Shown here: positions 16,710 to 25,845 of the stretch, in pieces
Layout of the letters: every line of letters starts with the position of its first letter
Position numbering within the stretch: the stretch's first letter is position 1
From: Flavimobilis massiliensis
Lineage (GTDB): Bacteria > Actinomycetota > Actinomycetes > Actinomycetales > Cellulomonadaceae
Assembly (NCBI RefSeq): GCF_900240335.1
Contig: NZ_LT964979.1
Span: forward strand, 2,046,001-2,110,000
Direction: 5' to 3'
Length of the DNA stretch: 64,000 bases
Made by a program: the position numbers and the translations under genes
Notes under the pieces: model-generated
Seen by the model: only the letters and a program-made list of their open reading frames with translations
Told to the model about the DNA's origin: nothing
Databases searched by the model: none

Positions 16710-16762
16710 CGACGGATTGACGGTTTCCGCCCGTTGAATGGGCCGAATCCGTCAATCCGTCG
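16710..16762. repeat. Long inverted repeat upstream of sdhC
   Basis: The outer 14 bp, CGACGGATTGACGG (16710-16723) with its complement (16749-16762), are perfect; extended inward the arms are 23 bp with two mismatches around a 7-nt loop. A separate terminator already follows 20 bp to the right, so this may be an operator for sdhCAB or a second transcription stop. Confidence 0.6.
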
Positions 16763-16784
16763 GAACGCTGGGCGGCAGTCCACG

Positions 16785-16830
16785 GACGACGAGGCCGCCC
16801 GCACCCGAGGGTGCGGGCGGCCTCGTCGTC
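16785..16830 (-). terminator. Terminator of the SPFH gene
   Basis: 22-bp perfect arms (16785-16806 and 16809-16830) that meet almost without a loop, 5 bp beyond the SPFH stop. Isolates that gene from the sdh operon. Confidence 0.85.
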
Positions 16831-16835
16831 GGGCG

Positions 16836-17501
16836 TCAGGCCTTCGCGTCGTCCCCGAGGTGGAGGACGACCTGCGCTCCGGGCGTCACCGACTCGACGA
16901 GCCGCACGCGCGCGAGCGCGGGGTGCTCCTCGAGCAGCCGCGCCCCGTTGGCAAGGGCGCGCAGCGCGGCGGTCTCGGCACGCGCCTCCTCGAGGCGCGC
17001 CTGGCCGCGCGTGCGGGCGGCGACGAGGTCCGTGCGGGCGTCGCGCACGGCGGGCGGCAGGATGACGTCGCGGAGGACGACGTCGACGACCTCGGCGCCG
17101 ATGCCGTCGGCTGCGGGGGCGACCGCCGCGGTGAGCGCGGCCGTGCTCACGGTGGCGGGCCGGGACGCGACGTCGTCGGCCGTCACCTCCGCGATCGCGG
17201 TCCGCAGCGCGAGCTGCGCGGCGAGGTGGAGCTCCGCCTCGGCGTCGGCCGAGGCACCGTGGAACGTCACAGGGTCGACGACGCGCCAGCGGACGGCGAC
17301 GGTCGCGCGCACGCCGACGCCGTCGGCGGTGAGCACGTCCTGCGGCGCGAGGACGAGGAGCCGGCGACGCATGTCGACGCGGACGACGACGGTGCGGCTG
17401 CGCCGTGCGTGCCGGCCGGGACCGAGGACGTCGACGAGGGCGCCGTCGCGGAACGCGAGCACCTTCTCGTCGGGCTGGACGGTGAGGTGACGGGTGAACA
17501 T
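16836..17501 (-). CDS. SPFH/band 7 domain protein
   Basis: 221 residues covering a prohibitin/slipin-type band 7 domain (about 10-170) followed by a short helical segment. Unlike most slipins it has no N-terminal membrane anchor, so it is either peripheral or cytosolic. Such proteins scaffold membrane microdomains or proteases; no protease or NfeD partner is next to it. ATG at 17501 with GAAGGGGG upstream. Monocistronic between two terminator-like structures. Confidence 0.75.
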   Translation of the reverse strand: MFTRHLTVQPDEKVLAFRDGALVDVLGPGRHARRSRTVVVRVDMRRRLLVLAPQDVLTADGVGVRATVAVRWRVVDPVTFHGASADAEAELHLAAQLALRTAIAEVTADDVASRPATVSTAALTAAVAPAADGIGAEVVDVVLRDVILPPAVRDARTDLVAARTRGQARLEEARAETAALRALANGARLLEEHPALARVRLVESVTPGAQVVLHLGDDAKA

Positions 17502-17823
17502 GTGGGCGACCCCCTTCGGATCGGCTCAGCGGTGGGTCCTGCGCGGTCGCGCAGGACGAGGTTGTGGCCGCCGCCCGGCCGTCCTGCCGTGGCGGGGGCT
17601 GCGACACGTGGTCGCGGCCCGCAGGGCCGTGGGCGGGGGTGGTCGGCCGGGCGACGGCCGAGGGAGTTGAACCCTGGGCGTTGAGAGCGCCTTGCCACGC
17701 GTGCGTGAGCACGCGTACCGACCCTGGTGACGTGCGGGACCGCTGGTCCGTACCCGGCCGCGGCCGCTCCCCGGGGGCCGGCAGGACGACCGTAGCGGCT
17801 CGGTGCCGCGTGGCGCGAGGGTT
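17502..17823. other. Gene-free stretch, GC-rich
   Basis: No convincing gene. A 9-bp perfect hairpin GTCCTGCGC-GGTC-GCGCAGGAC lies at 17536-17557. Around 17660-17700 the minus strand resembles a T-arm and an anticodon arm, but no acceptor stem can be formed. The stretch probably holds the 3' end of the pilus transcript and the SPFH promoter. Confidence 0.5.
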
Positions 17824-18768
17824 TTAGGCGGGCACCGGGGCGTCGCCGCCCGGGGCAGCGGCCGCAGGGCGGACGCGCGGGGGACGCACAAGGAAGAACG
17901 TACCGACCGCGGGGCCGAGGGTCACGAGGATCCACCACGGGACACCGACGGACGGTGCGGTGACGAGCCGCGTCGTGCCGGTGTCGGCGCCGGTCGCTGC
18001 GGGCCCGTCGATGCGTTCGCCCCGGACGAGGAGGCGGTGGGTGTTGACGTAGCGCGGGGTGCACGTGACGAGCGTGACGTAGTCCCTGCCGGGCACCTGG
18101 CGCAGCAGCTCGGACTCGTCGGGCAGGACCGTGGCGATGTTGTCGATCCGGTAGTGGAGAAGCTCGCCGAGGACCTGGATCGCGAAGGTGTCGCCGACCT
18201 GCAGCTTGTCGAGGTCGTCGAAGAGCGTCGCGTCGACGTACCCGGAGTGGGCCGTGAGGACGGGGTGCACGCCCGAGCCGCCGACTGGCAGCCCTGAACC
18301 GTAGAAGTGCCCGACGCCGCGGGCGAGCGTCTCCTCGGACGTGCCGTGGTAGATGGGCAGGTTGACGCTGATCGCGGGGATCGTCAGCTGGGCCATGGGC
18401 GTGTCGGCACCGGTGTCGGGGATGCGCAGCTCGGAGTCGTACCGGGTGCGTCCCTCGTCGAGGCTCACGGCCTCGCCGCTCGCGTTGAGCACGTACGGGT
18501 CGCGGAGCGGCCCGTTGGGCAGGTTCGCGTTGTAGTCGTGGGCCGAGTCGAGCAGGCGGGCGATCTCGGCAGGGTCGAGCGCGTCGACGCCTCGGCGGTA
18601 GGTGACGAGCTGGTCGGCCTGGATGACGTCGGTGATCCAGGGTGCGGCGATCGGGTAGGAGAGGATCGTCCCCCCGACGAGCGCGACGACGACGGCGACG
18701 ACACCGGACATCGCCCAGGGGCGTCGCCTCCGGGTGTGTCTGCGGTGCCGCGCCGTCGTTATGCTCAT
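17824..18768 (-). CDS. srtC: Class C (pilus) sortase
   Basis: 314 residues. An N-terminal membrane segment (20-40) and a C-terminal one (about 272-292) flank the catalytic domain, the layout of pilin polymerases. Catalytic residues: His174 in TAHSG, Cys236 in TLVTCTP, Arg245 in THRLLVRG. RDPY at 89-92 is the lid motif (DP-aromatic) that class C enzymes tuck into the active site. It should link pilin subunits by isopeptide bonds between the sorting-signal threonine and the pilin-motif lysine. Third gene of the locus, 53 bp after the pilin gene. Confidence 0.93.
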   Translation of the reverse strand: MSITTARHRRHTRRRRPWAMSGVVAVVVALVGGTILSYPIAAPWITDVIQADQLVTYRRGVDALDPAEIARLLDSAHDYNANLPNGPLRDPYVLNASGEAVSLDEGRTRYDSELRIPDTGADTPMAQLTIPAISVNLPIYHGTSEETLARGVGHFYGSGLPVGGSGVHPVLTAHSGYVDATLFDDLDKLQVGDTFAIQVLGELLHYRIDNIATVLPDESELLRQVPGRDYVTLVTCTPRYVNTHRLLVRGERIDGPAATGADTGTTRLVTAPSVGVPWWILVTLGPAVGTFFLVRPPRVRPAAAAPGGDAPVPA

Positions 18769-18821
18769 GCTGGGTCCTCGGTCCGTGCGGCGGGCGGTGC
18801 CCGCCGCACGGACCTTCGGTG

Positions 18822-20357
18822 TCAGCCCCTGGCGCCCTGGCGGCGCGCGCGGATGACGAGGAGGACGCCGCCCGTGAGGACGAGCGCGCCGAGCAGGCCG
18901 AAGACGCCGGTCGCGATCTGTCCACCGGTGAGCGGGAGCTCAGGCTTGCCGACGTTGGGGACGGTGATGTCGCCGTGCGGCAGGACGGTCGGTGCGTTCT
19001 GGTCGTAGAGGACCGTGATCGCGCCGATCGGCGCGGTCGCGAGCTCGTAGCCGGTGGGCGCCTTCGTCTCGAGGAGCCAGTAGTTCTGGAACGTCGTCGA
19101 GTCCGTGAGACGCACGCCGTCCTGCCAGTTGGAGGCGCGCAGGCCCGTGATCGAGACGGTGCCGTCGGCTCCCGTGACGAACGTGCTCACGAGCGCACCC
19201 GTGCCGTTCTGCTGCGCCGTGAGGGCGCGGTCGGCGTTGGCGACCGGGTCGGCCGCGTACGCGCTGGCGTCGGCCTCGGACGCGAAGACCTTGAACTCGG
19301 CGGCCGCGAGCGGGGTGTTCGTCGCGGAGTCCCGCTTGAGGATGTTGATCTCGCCGAAGCGGGAGACGACGGGCGGCGTCGTGATGCCGGGGCCCGTCTC
19401 GGGGAAGGAGTCGTTCGGGAAGACCGTGGCGGTGTTCTCGATGACGCCGTTCGTCGGCAGGGAGAGGACGGTCGTCGTGAACGCGAGGGCGATCTTGTCG
19501 GTCGTGCCGACGCGGTCGTTGAGCTTGACGAGGCCCGCCGGGGTGAGGCGCACGACGAGGGTGTTGTCGTCCGCGAGCGCGTCGGCGTCGATCGTGTAGT
19601 CGGTCGTCGGGACGAGCGTCGTGGCGCCGACGGTGACGGCGACGGTGTCGGCGACAGGCGCCGTGACCTCGAGCTGCTCGACGAGGACGTCCTTGAAGAC
19701 GAACTGGGTCGTCGTCTGCGCGGGCACCTGGGTCGTCACGGTCCAGCCGATCCTGTCGCCGACCTGGTATGTCGTGTCGGGGCCGTCGTCGACGGTCTTC
19801 GTGACGGTCGACTGGAGGTTCTTCGGGTAGACGTTGACGTCGTAGATCCACGTGTCGAGGTCCGTCGGGTGCGTCATGGGCACGGTGACGACGAACGGCG
19901 GGGCGGGCGTGAGGCCGTCCGCGACCTGGGCGGGCGTCAGCTGCTCGGTGACGAGGTAGGCGCCGACGACGAGCGGCGAGAACGTCGCGGTGCCGCCCGC
20001 CCCCGCGGTCGTCTGCGTCGTCGCGGGGGCGAGGTCGCCCGCGGAGATCGTGCTCGGGTTCGCGGCGTAGCCGTTCGCGGCGGTCCAGCCGGCGGTCGTC
20101 GTGAGGTCGACCGTCGTGATCCGCTGGACGTCGAACTCGATGCCCTCGAGCGGGGTGCCAGGCGCGGACGCGTCGGGCAGTCCGTTGCCGGGCAGGAGCG
20201 TCCCGGTCGGGTTGAGGCGCTTGTGGACGACGATCGAGCCCGTCGTGGCGGGGTCGATGATCGGTGCGGCCTGGGCGGCACCGGCAGCGCCGACGGCGGC
20301 GAGCGCGCCGACCGCGAGCACGGCCGCTGCGCGGCGCCAGATGGTGGAACGAGTCAC
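18822..20357 (-). CDS. Major pilin, SpaA/FimA type, LPLTG-anchored
   Basis: 511 residues, GTG start with GGGAG. Signal peptide 1-30 (ending GAAQA). Pilin motif YPKN with acceptor Lys179. CnaB/SpaA-like domains follow, with an E-box YWLLETKAPTGYEL (Glu430) that allows an internal isopeptide bond. The C-terminus has LPLTG (474-478), a hydrophobic helix and a basic tail. All elements of a sortase-polymerised shaft protein are therefore present. It lies between the tip adhesin and the sortase. Confidence 0.93.
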   Translation of the reverse strand: MTRSTIWRRAAAVLAVGALAAVGAAGAAQAAPIIDPATTGSIVVHKRLNPTGTLLPGNGLPDASAPGTPLEGIEFDVQRITTVDLTTTAGWTAANGYAANPSTISAGDLAPATTQTTAGAGGTATFSPLVVGAYLVTEQLTPAQVADGLTPAPPFVVTVPMTHPTDLDTWIYDVNVYPKNLQSTVTKTVDDGPDTTYQVGDRIGWTVTTQVPAQTTTQFVFKDVLVEQLEVTAPVADTVAVTVGATTLVPTTDYTIDADALADDNTLVVRLTPAGLVKLNDRVGTTDKIALAFTTTVLSLPTNGVIENTATVFPNDSFPETGPGITTPPVVSRFGEINILKRDSATNTPLAAAEFKVFASEADASAYAADPVANADRALTAQQNGTGALVSTFVTGADGTVSITGLRASNWQDGVRLTDSTTFQNYWLLETKAPTGYELATAPIGAITVLYDQNAPTVLPHGDITVPNVGKPELPLTGGQIATGVFGLLGALVLTGGVLLVIRARRQGARG

Positions 20358-20451
20358 TGTGTTGTCTCCCTAGTAAAGAACCCTGAGGTGGTCGAGGAGC
20401 CGGGGCGTCGCGTGCGGGCGGCCCGACGGGGCGGTGGCTGGTGGTCGGTCG

Positions 20452-23400
20452 TCACGGCCTCCCGGTGGTGCTGCGGCGCGCGCGCACGGCGACGGCGCCA
20501 GCCAGGAGGGTGAGGAGGAGCCCGGTGGCGGCGAGGCCCGCGGGGCTGCGCCCACCGGCCTCGGGCAGGTCGAGCGCGGGCACGTCCTGGACGACGACGG
20601 TCCAGGCGTGGTCGTCGGCCGTGTCGTCGCGCACGGACAGGAAGCTCGTCGGGTCGAGGAGGGTCACGGTGCCGTCGGCCGCCACGGTGAGACGCACCGG
20701 CGCGGGGAGGAGCTGGAACCCGTCGAGCGCCTGGGTCTCGACGAGCCAGTACGTCCCGGGCTCGAGCTGTGCGCGGAAGAGCCCGGTCTCGCCGGGGACC
20801 GCGGCGAGGGGGTCGACGACGACGTCCGTGAGGGTGGCGTCCGCGTAGACCGCCCACTGCGAGCCGTCCATGGGGACGACGGTGCCGGTGAGGTCCTCGC
20901 CGCGCTTCTCGACCTGGACGAGGAGCGGGGTGCGCTGGTCGGTCGAGCAGGGGTCGGTGGGGGTGCAGTCGAGGGGCGGGAGATCGCCGCCGCCGACAGG
21001 GTCGGTGCCGGTCCCGCTGACGACGTTGCGGAGGGTCGTGGCCCAGGCGTCGACGGCGACGGTGACGCGGTAGGTGAGGACCGCGACCTTGGGGCTCGCG
21101 GGGGTGCCGGCGGGGAGGGTCACGGGTCCGACCTCGAGCAGGTGGTCGGTGCCGGGTGTGCTCGGGAGGGTGCCGGTCGTGGGGGTGCCGTCGACGGTGA
21201 GGCTCACGGATTCGGGGTCGAACGTGGCCTTGGGGCCGTCGGCGCCTGCGGGGTCCTCGAGGAGGTCGCTGAGGTCGTCGGTGAGCGTCACGTCGACGGC
21301 GGCCGGGCCGGAGTTCTGCGCGGTGACGGTGTAGACGAGGGTCGTGCCGGGCTGCACGAGCGTGCCGTCGGGCAGCGGGGTGCCTGGGGCTGCGGCGTCG
21401 GCGACGGTCTTACCGAGGGTCCAGGCGGGGGTCGTGTGGACGGTCGAGCAGGTCGGGTCACCGGGGTCGGCGGGCGGCGCGCAGGTCTCGGGGTCGCCCG
21501 AGGTCGCGTTGCCGACGACGACGTTGCGAAGGGTCGTGCCGCCGGTGACGTCCGCGTCGACTCTGACCCGGTAAGTGAGGGTCGCGGTCGTGCCGTGCGG
21601 GAGGTCGAAGGGTGCGGTGGTGAGAGTCGTGCCGACGGGGTCGGTGACAGCGACGGGGGTCGTGGAACCGACCTTGAGGGTTGCGGACCCGGCGACGAAC
21701 GCCGCGTCGTCGAGGACGTCGGTGAGGTCATCGGTAAGGACGACGCCGCGGACGTCGCCGCGGCCTGCGGTGCCGTCGGCGGTCGCGGTGACGCTGTAGG
21801 TGATCTCGGTGCCGGCGGTGACGGTGGCGCCGCTCGCCGGGGTGGCGGTCTTGGCGACGCGCCACGTGTCGCCGGCGCGCAGAACGAGCTGGGCGGCGTC
21901 GGTGTTGTTGGCGAGGTTGGTCTCCTGGGGTCCGCCTGCGGTGGACGCGGCGACGGTCGCGGTGTTGGGGTAGGTGCCGACCGCAGCGCTCGTCGAGACG
22001 GTTCCCGTGACGACGACGGTGACGGCGGCGGTGGGCGTCGTCGTGCGGTCGGGCGAGTGCCACTCGAGGGCGTTCGCCCCGGTGAGGGGTCCTGTCCCTG
22101 AGACGGTGGTCGTCCACGGGTCGTTCGAGGTCGCGCGGACCTGGGCGCCGCCGGTCGCGGTCGCGGTCCAGGTGACGGATTGCGGGGCGGCGAACGGAAC
22201 GGCCGTCATAGGGTCGGAGAGCTTCGCGGGGTAGGCGGCGTCGAGGGGCGAGGGGCCTTCGTTCGTCGCGACGAGGCGGTAGGAGACGGTATCGCCGGCC
22301 TGGCCGGTGACGGTGTTCGCCCAGTTCGTCGAGCCGGTCGGGGTGCCAAGCGCGACGGTCTTGTCGACGGCGAGGTCGGTGGGCGAAGTCACGCGCACGT
22401 TACGGATCTGGTGGAAGTTCACGGCCCAGCCGGTCGAGGCGGCGAAGCCGAGCTTGAACTGCGCGGGCATTGACGCCTGGTACTGGCTGTCAGAGAGGTT
22501 GTAGCGGAACTGCTCGGTGAACGTCGGGGTCGTCCCGGGGCGCCACTCTCCTGCGGCGCCGCCGCAAGCGGTGCCGGTGAGCGAGTTGGGCACCTTCGTC
22601 ACGGGGTCGACGCAGACGTCGGCGGACATGGAGAGCTTGGGGGTCCAGGAGACGGAGACGTTCCGGGAGCCGTCGGCGCGGGGGGTGAGCGTGACGCGGA
22701 CCCGCCGGTACTCGCGGGCGTCGTTCTTCGTGTTGTCGATCCAGGCGCCGGTCGTGGTGTCGCCGTGCGCGCCTGTCCCGGCGAGCCAGCGGTACCCGCC
22801 CTTGCGGGCGGTGAGGATGTCGAACGTGGTCGCACCGGTGAAGCTCACGTCGGGCCACGTGCCGAGGAAGGCGTTGCGGGGCACGGAGATCGTGCGGTAG
22901 CCCTGGTCGCCTCCGGTCGTGCGCCGGTAGCGGACGTCGTAGGTCCCGGTGTGCGCGTTGTCGACGGGGATGCGTGCGACGGCGTAGCCGCGCGGGTCGT
23001 CGAACCCGTTCACGGTGCCAGCGGGGACGAGCTCGGTCGGGACGGACGTCCACGTGCTGTCGGTGGACCTCTTGTACTCCCACGCGTAGGTCGCGGGGTC
23101 GTCGCCGGCGTTCCACCGGACCTGGAACGCGGAGAGGTGACCGGGGCGTGTCGTGATGGGGACGCGGATCATGCCGTAGCTGCGGTCGAGGTCGGCCTGG
23201 GTGTTCTGGTTGCAGCTCGTGGCGTTCTTGAAGCGGACGCCGGAGCCGCGCAGACCGATGGACTGCATGAGGCGGTTGTTGAGGGCGCTCGGGTGGTTGC
23301 CGGAGACGGAGGCGGGTCGTGTGGCGCGGTTGGCGCCGAAGCTCGGGCTGCTCTCGGCCTTCTGGAAGTTGCCGTAGACGTCGAAGCCGACGCCGAGGTA

Positions 23401-24030
23401 GGCGCCTGCGAGCCCGGGCTGGGCGGGGCACCATGCGTCGCCGGTGTTGGAGACGCTCGAGTATCCGAGGGCTGCGCCGTAGCCGCCGGGGAGTGTGCTC
23501 GACGTCTCGACCTCGGTGGGCCGGTCGTAGTCGGGGGCGTTGGCGTCGACGAGGAAGAGCGAGATGCCGTCGCCGCCGCCCTGGACGATGCCGCCCATGT
23601 TGCCGTTGTTGGTGCGGTACACGCGCTGGTCGTACTCGATGACGACGCCGCGCGAGGAGGAGAACGCGGAGTTGTTGAGGACGAATCCCGCCTCGCCCGC
23701 GCCGTTGCGGGAGTTGTCGCTCGTGAGGGTGAGCCAGTTGCCGTCGCGGGTGGAGTCGTAGGTCGCGGTGCACTTCGGCCACCCGACACAGTCCGCGGTG
23801 TTCGTCGCGTGGTCGATGAGGTTGTTCTGCGCGATGGTCGTCAGCTGCGGGGTCCAGCCGGTGCCTGCCACGGTCCACGACGTGCCGAGGGGCCCGCTCT
23901 GGAGGGCATCGTCGATGAAGACGGTGTCTCCGTTGCTGGCGGCGTCGGCGACGTCGGGCGCGGCGAGGAGGGTGAGTCCTCCTGCCACGAGCGCGAGGGC
24001 GCTCAGCACGGCAGCGGGGCGAAGTGTCAT
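20452..24030 (-). CDS. Large surface adhesin, probable pilus tip protein
   Basis: 1192 residues from the ATG at 24030 (a GTG one codon earlier is possible). Signal peptide about 1-31; residues 35-270 resemble an L-type lectin-like domain (GNMGGIVQGGGDGISLFL is the core strand), followed by jelly-roll sequence, then several DUF11-type repeats (about 570-1040; TYPNTATV, TYRVRVDADVTGG) and a SpaA-like domain with E-box YWLVETQALDG. The sorting signal is LPEAG (1155-1159), with Ala where Thr is usual, then a hydrophobic helix and RRSTTGRP. Expected to bind glycans and cap the pilus. First gene of the locus. Confidence 0.88.
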   Translation of the reverse strand: MTLRPAAVLSALALVAGGLTLLAAPDVADAASNGDTVFIDDALQSGPLGTSWTVAGTGWTPQLTTIAQNNLIDHATNTADCVGWPKCTATYDSTRDGNWLTLTSDNSRNGAGEAGFVLNNSAFSSSRGVVIEYDQRVYRTNNGNMGGIVQGGGDGISLFLVDANAPDYDRPTEVETSSTLPGGYGAALGYSSVSNTGDAWCPAQPGLAGAYLGVGFDVYGNFQKAESSPSFGANRATRPASVSGNHPSALNNRLMQSIGLRGSGVRFKNATSCNQNTQADLDRSYGMIRVPITTRPGHLSAFQVRWNAGDDPATYAWEYKRSTDSTWTSVPTELVPAGTVNGFDDPRGYAVARIPVDNAHTGTYDVRYRRTTGGDQGYRTISVPRNAFLGTWPDVSFTGATTFDILTARKGGYRWLAGTGAHGDTTTGAWIDNTKNDAREYRRVRVTLTPRADGSRNVSVSWTPKLSMSADVCVDPVTKVPNSLTGTACGGAAGEWRPGTTPTFTEQFRYNLSDSQYQASMPAQFKLGFAASTGWAVNFHQIRNVRVTSPTDLAVDKTVALGTPTGSTNWANTVTGQAGDTVSYRLVATNEGPSPLDAAYPAKLSDPMTAVPFAAPQSVTWTATATGGAQVRATSNDPWTTTVSGTGPLTGANALEWHSPDRTTTPTAAVTVVVTGTVSTSAAVGTYPNTATVAASTAGGPQETNLANNTDAAQLVLRAGDTWRVAKTATPASGATVTAGTEITYSVTATADGTAGRGDVRGVVLTDDLTDVLDDAAFVAGSATLKVGSTTPVAVTDPVGTTLTTAPFDLPHGTTATLTYRVRVDADVTGGTTLRNVVVGNATSGDPETCAPPADPGDPTCSTVHTTPAWTLGKTVADAAAPGTPLPDGTLVQPGTTLVYTVTAQNSGPAAVDVTLTDDLSDLLEDPAGADGPKATFDPESVSLTVDGTPTTGTLPSTPGTDHLLEVGPVTLPAGTPASPKVAVLTYRVTVAVDAWATTLRNVVSGTGTDPVGGGDLPPLDCTPTDPCSTDQRTPLLVQVEKRGEDLTGTVVPMDGSQWAVYADATLTDVVVDPLAAVPGETGLFRAQLEPGTYWLVETQALDGFQLLPAPVRLTVAADGTVTLLDPTSFLSVRDDTADDHAWTVVVQDVPALDLPEAGGRSPAGLAATGLLLTLLAGAVAVRARRSTTGRP

Positions 24031-24255
24031 CACTCTGTTCCGGTGGGGGTCTGGGGCCTCGGGGCGGCGACTTCACCAGCGATCAACCGACGGTCCCCCC
24101 CACCCTTGCGCCACGTGCTGTAGGTTTCAAGACCCTTGCGCGTCACGTTTCGGACACCTTGTGCCTTCAGCGGGTGACTCTCGCCACGATCGCACACTGG
24201 GAGCGATTTCATCCCATGACCAGTGCTGCGCCGCCGACGTCCCGTCGTCCTGACA

Positions 24256-24291
24256 GAGCACGACGAAGGCCCCGAGCACGACGAAGGCCCC
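24256..24291. repeat. Two tandem 18-bp repeats
   Basis: GAGCACGACGAAGGCCCC occurs twice head to tail (24256-24273 and 24274-24291). The second copy supplies part of the left arm of the tRNA-Leu terminator, so the first copy is a spare arm. Confidence 0.8.
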
Positions 24292-24314
24292 GGACCAAGG
24301 GTCCGGGGCCTTCG
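24282..24314 (-). terminator. Terminator downstream of tRNA-Leu
   Basis: Perfect 15-bp stem CGAAGGCCCCGGACC (24282-24296) with its complement at 24300-24314 and a 3-nt loop, 9 bp past the 3' end of the tRNA. Confidence 0.8.
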
Positions 24315-24322
24315 ATCTCGCG

Positions 24323-24405
24323 TGCGTGAGGGGGGACTTGAACCCCCACGCCCTTGCGGGCACTGGCACCTGAAGCCAGCGCGTCTGCCATTCCGCCACT
24401 CACGC
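24323..24405 (-). tRNA. tRNA-Leu (anticodon CAG)
   Basis: 83 nt with a long variable arm. Acceptor GCGTGAG pairs with CTCACGC, the anticodon stem CTGGC/GCCAG holds loop TTCAGGT (anticodon CAG), and the T arm contains GGGGGTTCAAGTCCCC. CCA is not encoded. Reads the common CUG codon. Confidence 0.95.
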
Positions 24406-24623
24406 GAGCACTCTTGCGAGCCTCGAAAGGCTAGCACGGTCCGCGCGGCGCCACCGAATCACGCGCCCGAACGGCGGCGACGCACGTGATCCGCACAGGC
24501 CGTCCACGTGTTCAGGCCCCGTCCCGGGCCGTGCGCCGATACGATGCAAGCGCGTCCGTCGTGCCTGACGACGGCCCCGGCGCGCTGCGAGCGCGCCGGA
24601 CGACAGCTGGGGATGGAGGTGCC

Positions 24624-25334
24624 ATGGGCGTCCTGGACCGCTTCGAGAGGGGCGTGGAGAAGGTCGTCAGCACCGCGTTCTCCCGCGCTTTCCGCTCCGA
24701 GCTCAAGCCTGTCGAGCTGGCGAGCGCCCTGCGCCGCGAGGTGGACGACAAGGCTGCTGCGGTGGACCGTGACCGCACGGTTGTCCCCAACGAGTTCACG
24801 TTCGCGCTCGCGCCCGACGACTTCGACCGCATCGAGCAGTGGGGCGCGGAGACGCTCGCGGACGAGCTCGCGTCGAACGTCACGGATCATGCGGCGTCGC
24901 AGGGCTACGCGTTCGTCGGCCCGGTCACGGTGACGTTCGAGCTGCACGACGACGTCACGCCGGGCCGTTTCGAGCTCACGTCCCGGACGGTGCGCGGCGC
25001 GGTCGCGCCCGCGTCCGCGAGCCCGAGCTCGCGGCATCCGCTCGTCGACATCGACGGCCAGCGCTACCTGCTCACGGGTCCGGTGACGGTCATCGGCCGG
25101 GGCTCGGAGGCGGACATCGTCGTCGACGACCCGGGCGTGAGCCGCCGTCACCTCGAGATCCGCATCACGCCCGACGGCGTCGTCGCGACGGATCTCGGCT
25201 CGACGAACGGCCTGTTCGTCGAGGGGCACCAGGTGCCTGCGGCGACCCTGCTCGACGGCAACTCCTTGACGATCGGCCGGACCAGGATCATGTTCTGGAC
25301 CGGGTCCGCGCCCCACGACGCCCAGGACCGGTGA
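24624..25334 (+). CDS. fhaA: FhaA, DUF3662/FHA domain protein
   Basis: 236 residues. N-terminal DUF3662 domain (1-125, MGVLDRFERGVEKVV) and C-terminal FHA domain (about 145-228) with phosphothreonine-recognition elements GRGSEAD, SRRHLEI and LGSTNG. In mycobacteria FhaA is a phosphorylated partner of PknB acting in peptidoglycan synthesis. ATG at 24624 has GGAGGT upstream; a possible promoter is TACGAT at 24538-24543. First gene of the seven-gene kinase operon. Confidence 0.95.
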   Translation: MGVLDRFERGVEKVVSTAFSRAFRSELKPVELASALRREVDDKAAAVDRDRTVVPNEFTFALAPDDFDRIEQWGAETLADELASNVTDHAASQGYAFVGPVTVTFELHDDVTPGRFELTSRTVRGAVAPASASPSSRHPLVDIDGQRYLLTGPVTVIGRGSEADIVVDDPGVSRRHLEIRITPDGVVATDLGSTNGLFVEGHQVPAATLLDGNSLTIGRTRIMFWTGSAPHDAQDR

Positions 25335-25344
25335 CCACAACCTC

Positions 25345-25845
25345 ATGAGCGAGCTGACGATCACCCTGCTCCGGCTGGGCTACCTCGCCGCGCTGTGGCT
25401 GTTCGTCCTCGTCGCGATCGGCGTCCTCCGCCGTGACATCTACGGCACGCGAGTCTCGGCGCGTGCGACAGAGCACCGCGGCCAGCGGTCACGGGTCACG
25501 ACGTCGACGGCGCCGTCGAACGGTCCTGAGCCGCGTCCCCGCCCGAGTGAGGCGCGTGCGACGCGTCTCGTCGTCACGGACGGCAACCTCACCGGTACGA
25601 CGATCCCTCTGGGTGCGTCGGCCATCCTCATCGGCCGCGCGGCGGCGTGCACGCTCGTCCTCGACGACGACTACGCCTCCTCGCGCCACGCACGGATCTT
25701 CCCGCAGGGCGACCAGTGGGTCGTCGAGGATCTCGGGTCGACGAACGGCACGTTCGTCGGCTCGGAACGCCTCGTCGAACCGCTCGTCCTTGCGGTCGGG
25801 ACGCCCGTGCGCATCGGTCAGAGCGTCCTCGAGCTGCAGAGGTGA
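25345..25845 (+). CDS. fhaB: FhaB/FipA, membrane FHA protein
   Basis: 166 residues: one N-terminal membrane helix (8-28), a basic linker, then an FHA domain (about 72-164) with IGRAAACTLVLDDD, SSRHARI and LGSTNGT. Mycobacterial FipA/FhaB is a septation and cell-wall adaptor whose FHA domain reads kinase-phosphorylated partners. It starts 10 bp after fhaA and its stop overlaps the pstP start. Confidence 0.95.
   Translation: MSELTITLLRLGYLAALWLFVLVAIGVLRRDIYGTRVSARATEHRGQRSRVTTSTAPSNGPEPRPRPSEARATRLVVTDGNLTGTTIPLGASAILIGRAAACTLVLDDDYASSRHARIFPQGDQWVVEDLGSTNGTFVGSERLVEPLVLAVGTPVRIGQSVLELQR

Noticed and set aside
17660..17730. tRNA-like stretch on the minus strand (T-arm-like GGGTTCAACTCCC and a CTCTCAA loop)
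   Set aside because: No acceptor stem partner, the variable loop would be almost absent and the T stem has a mismatch; not a functional tRNA and too weak to call a pseudogene.
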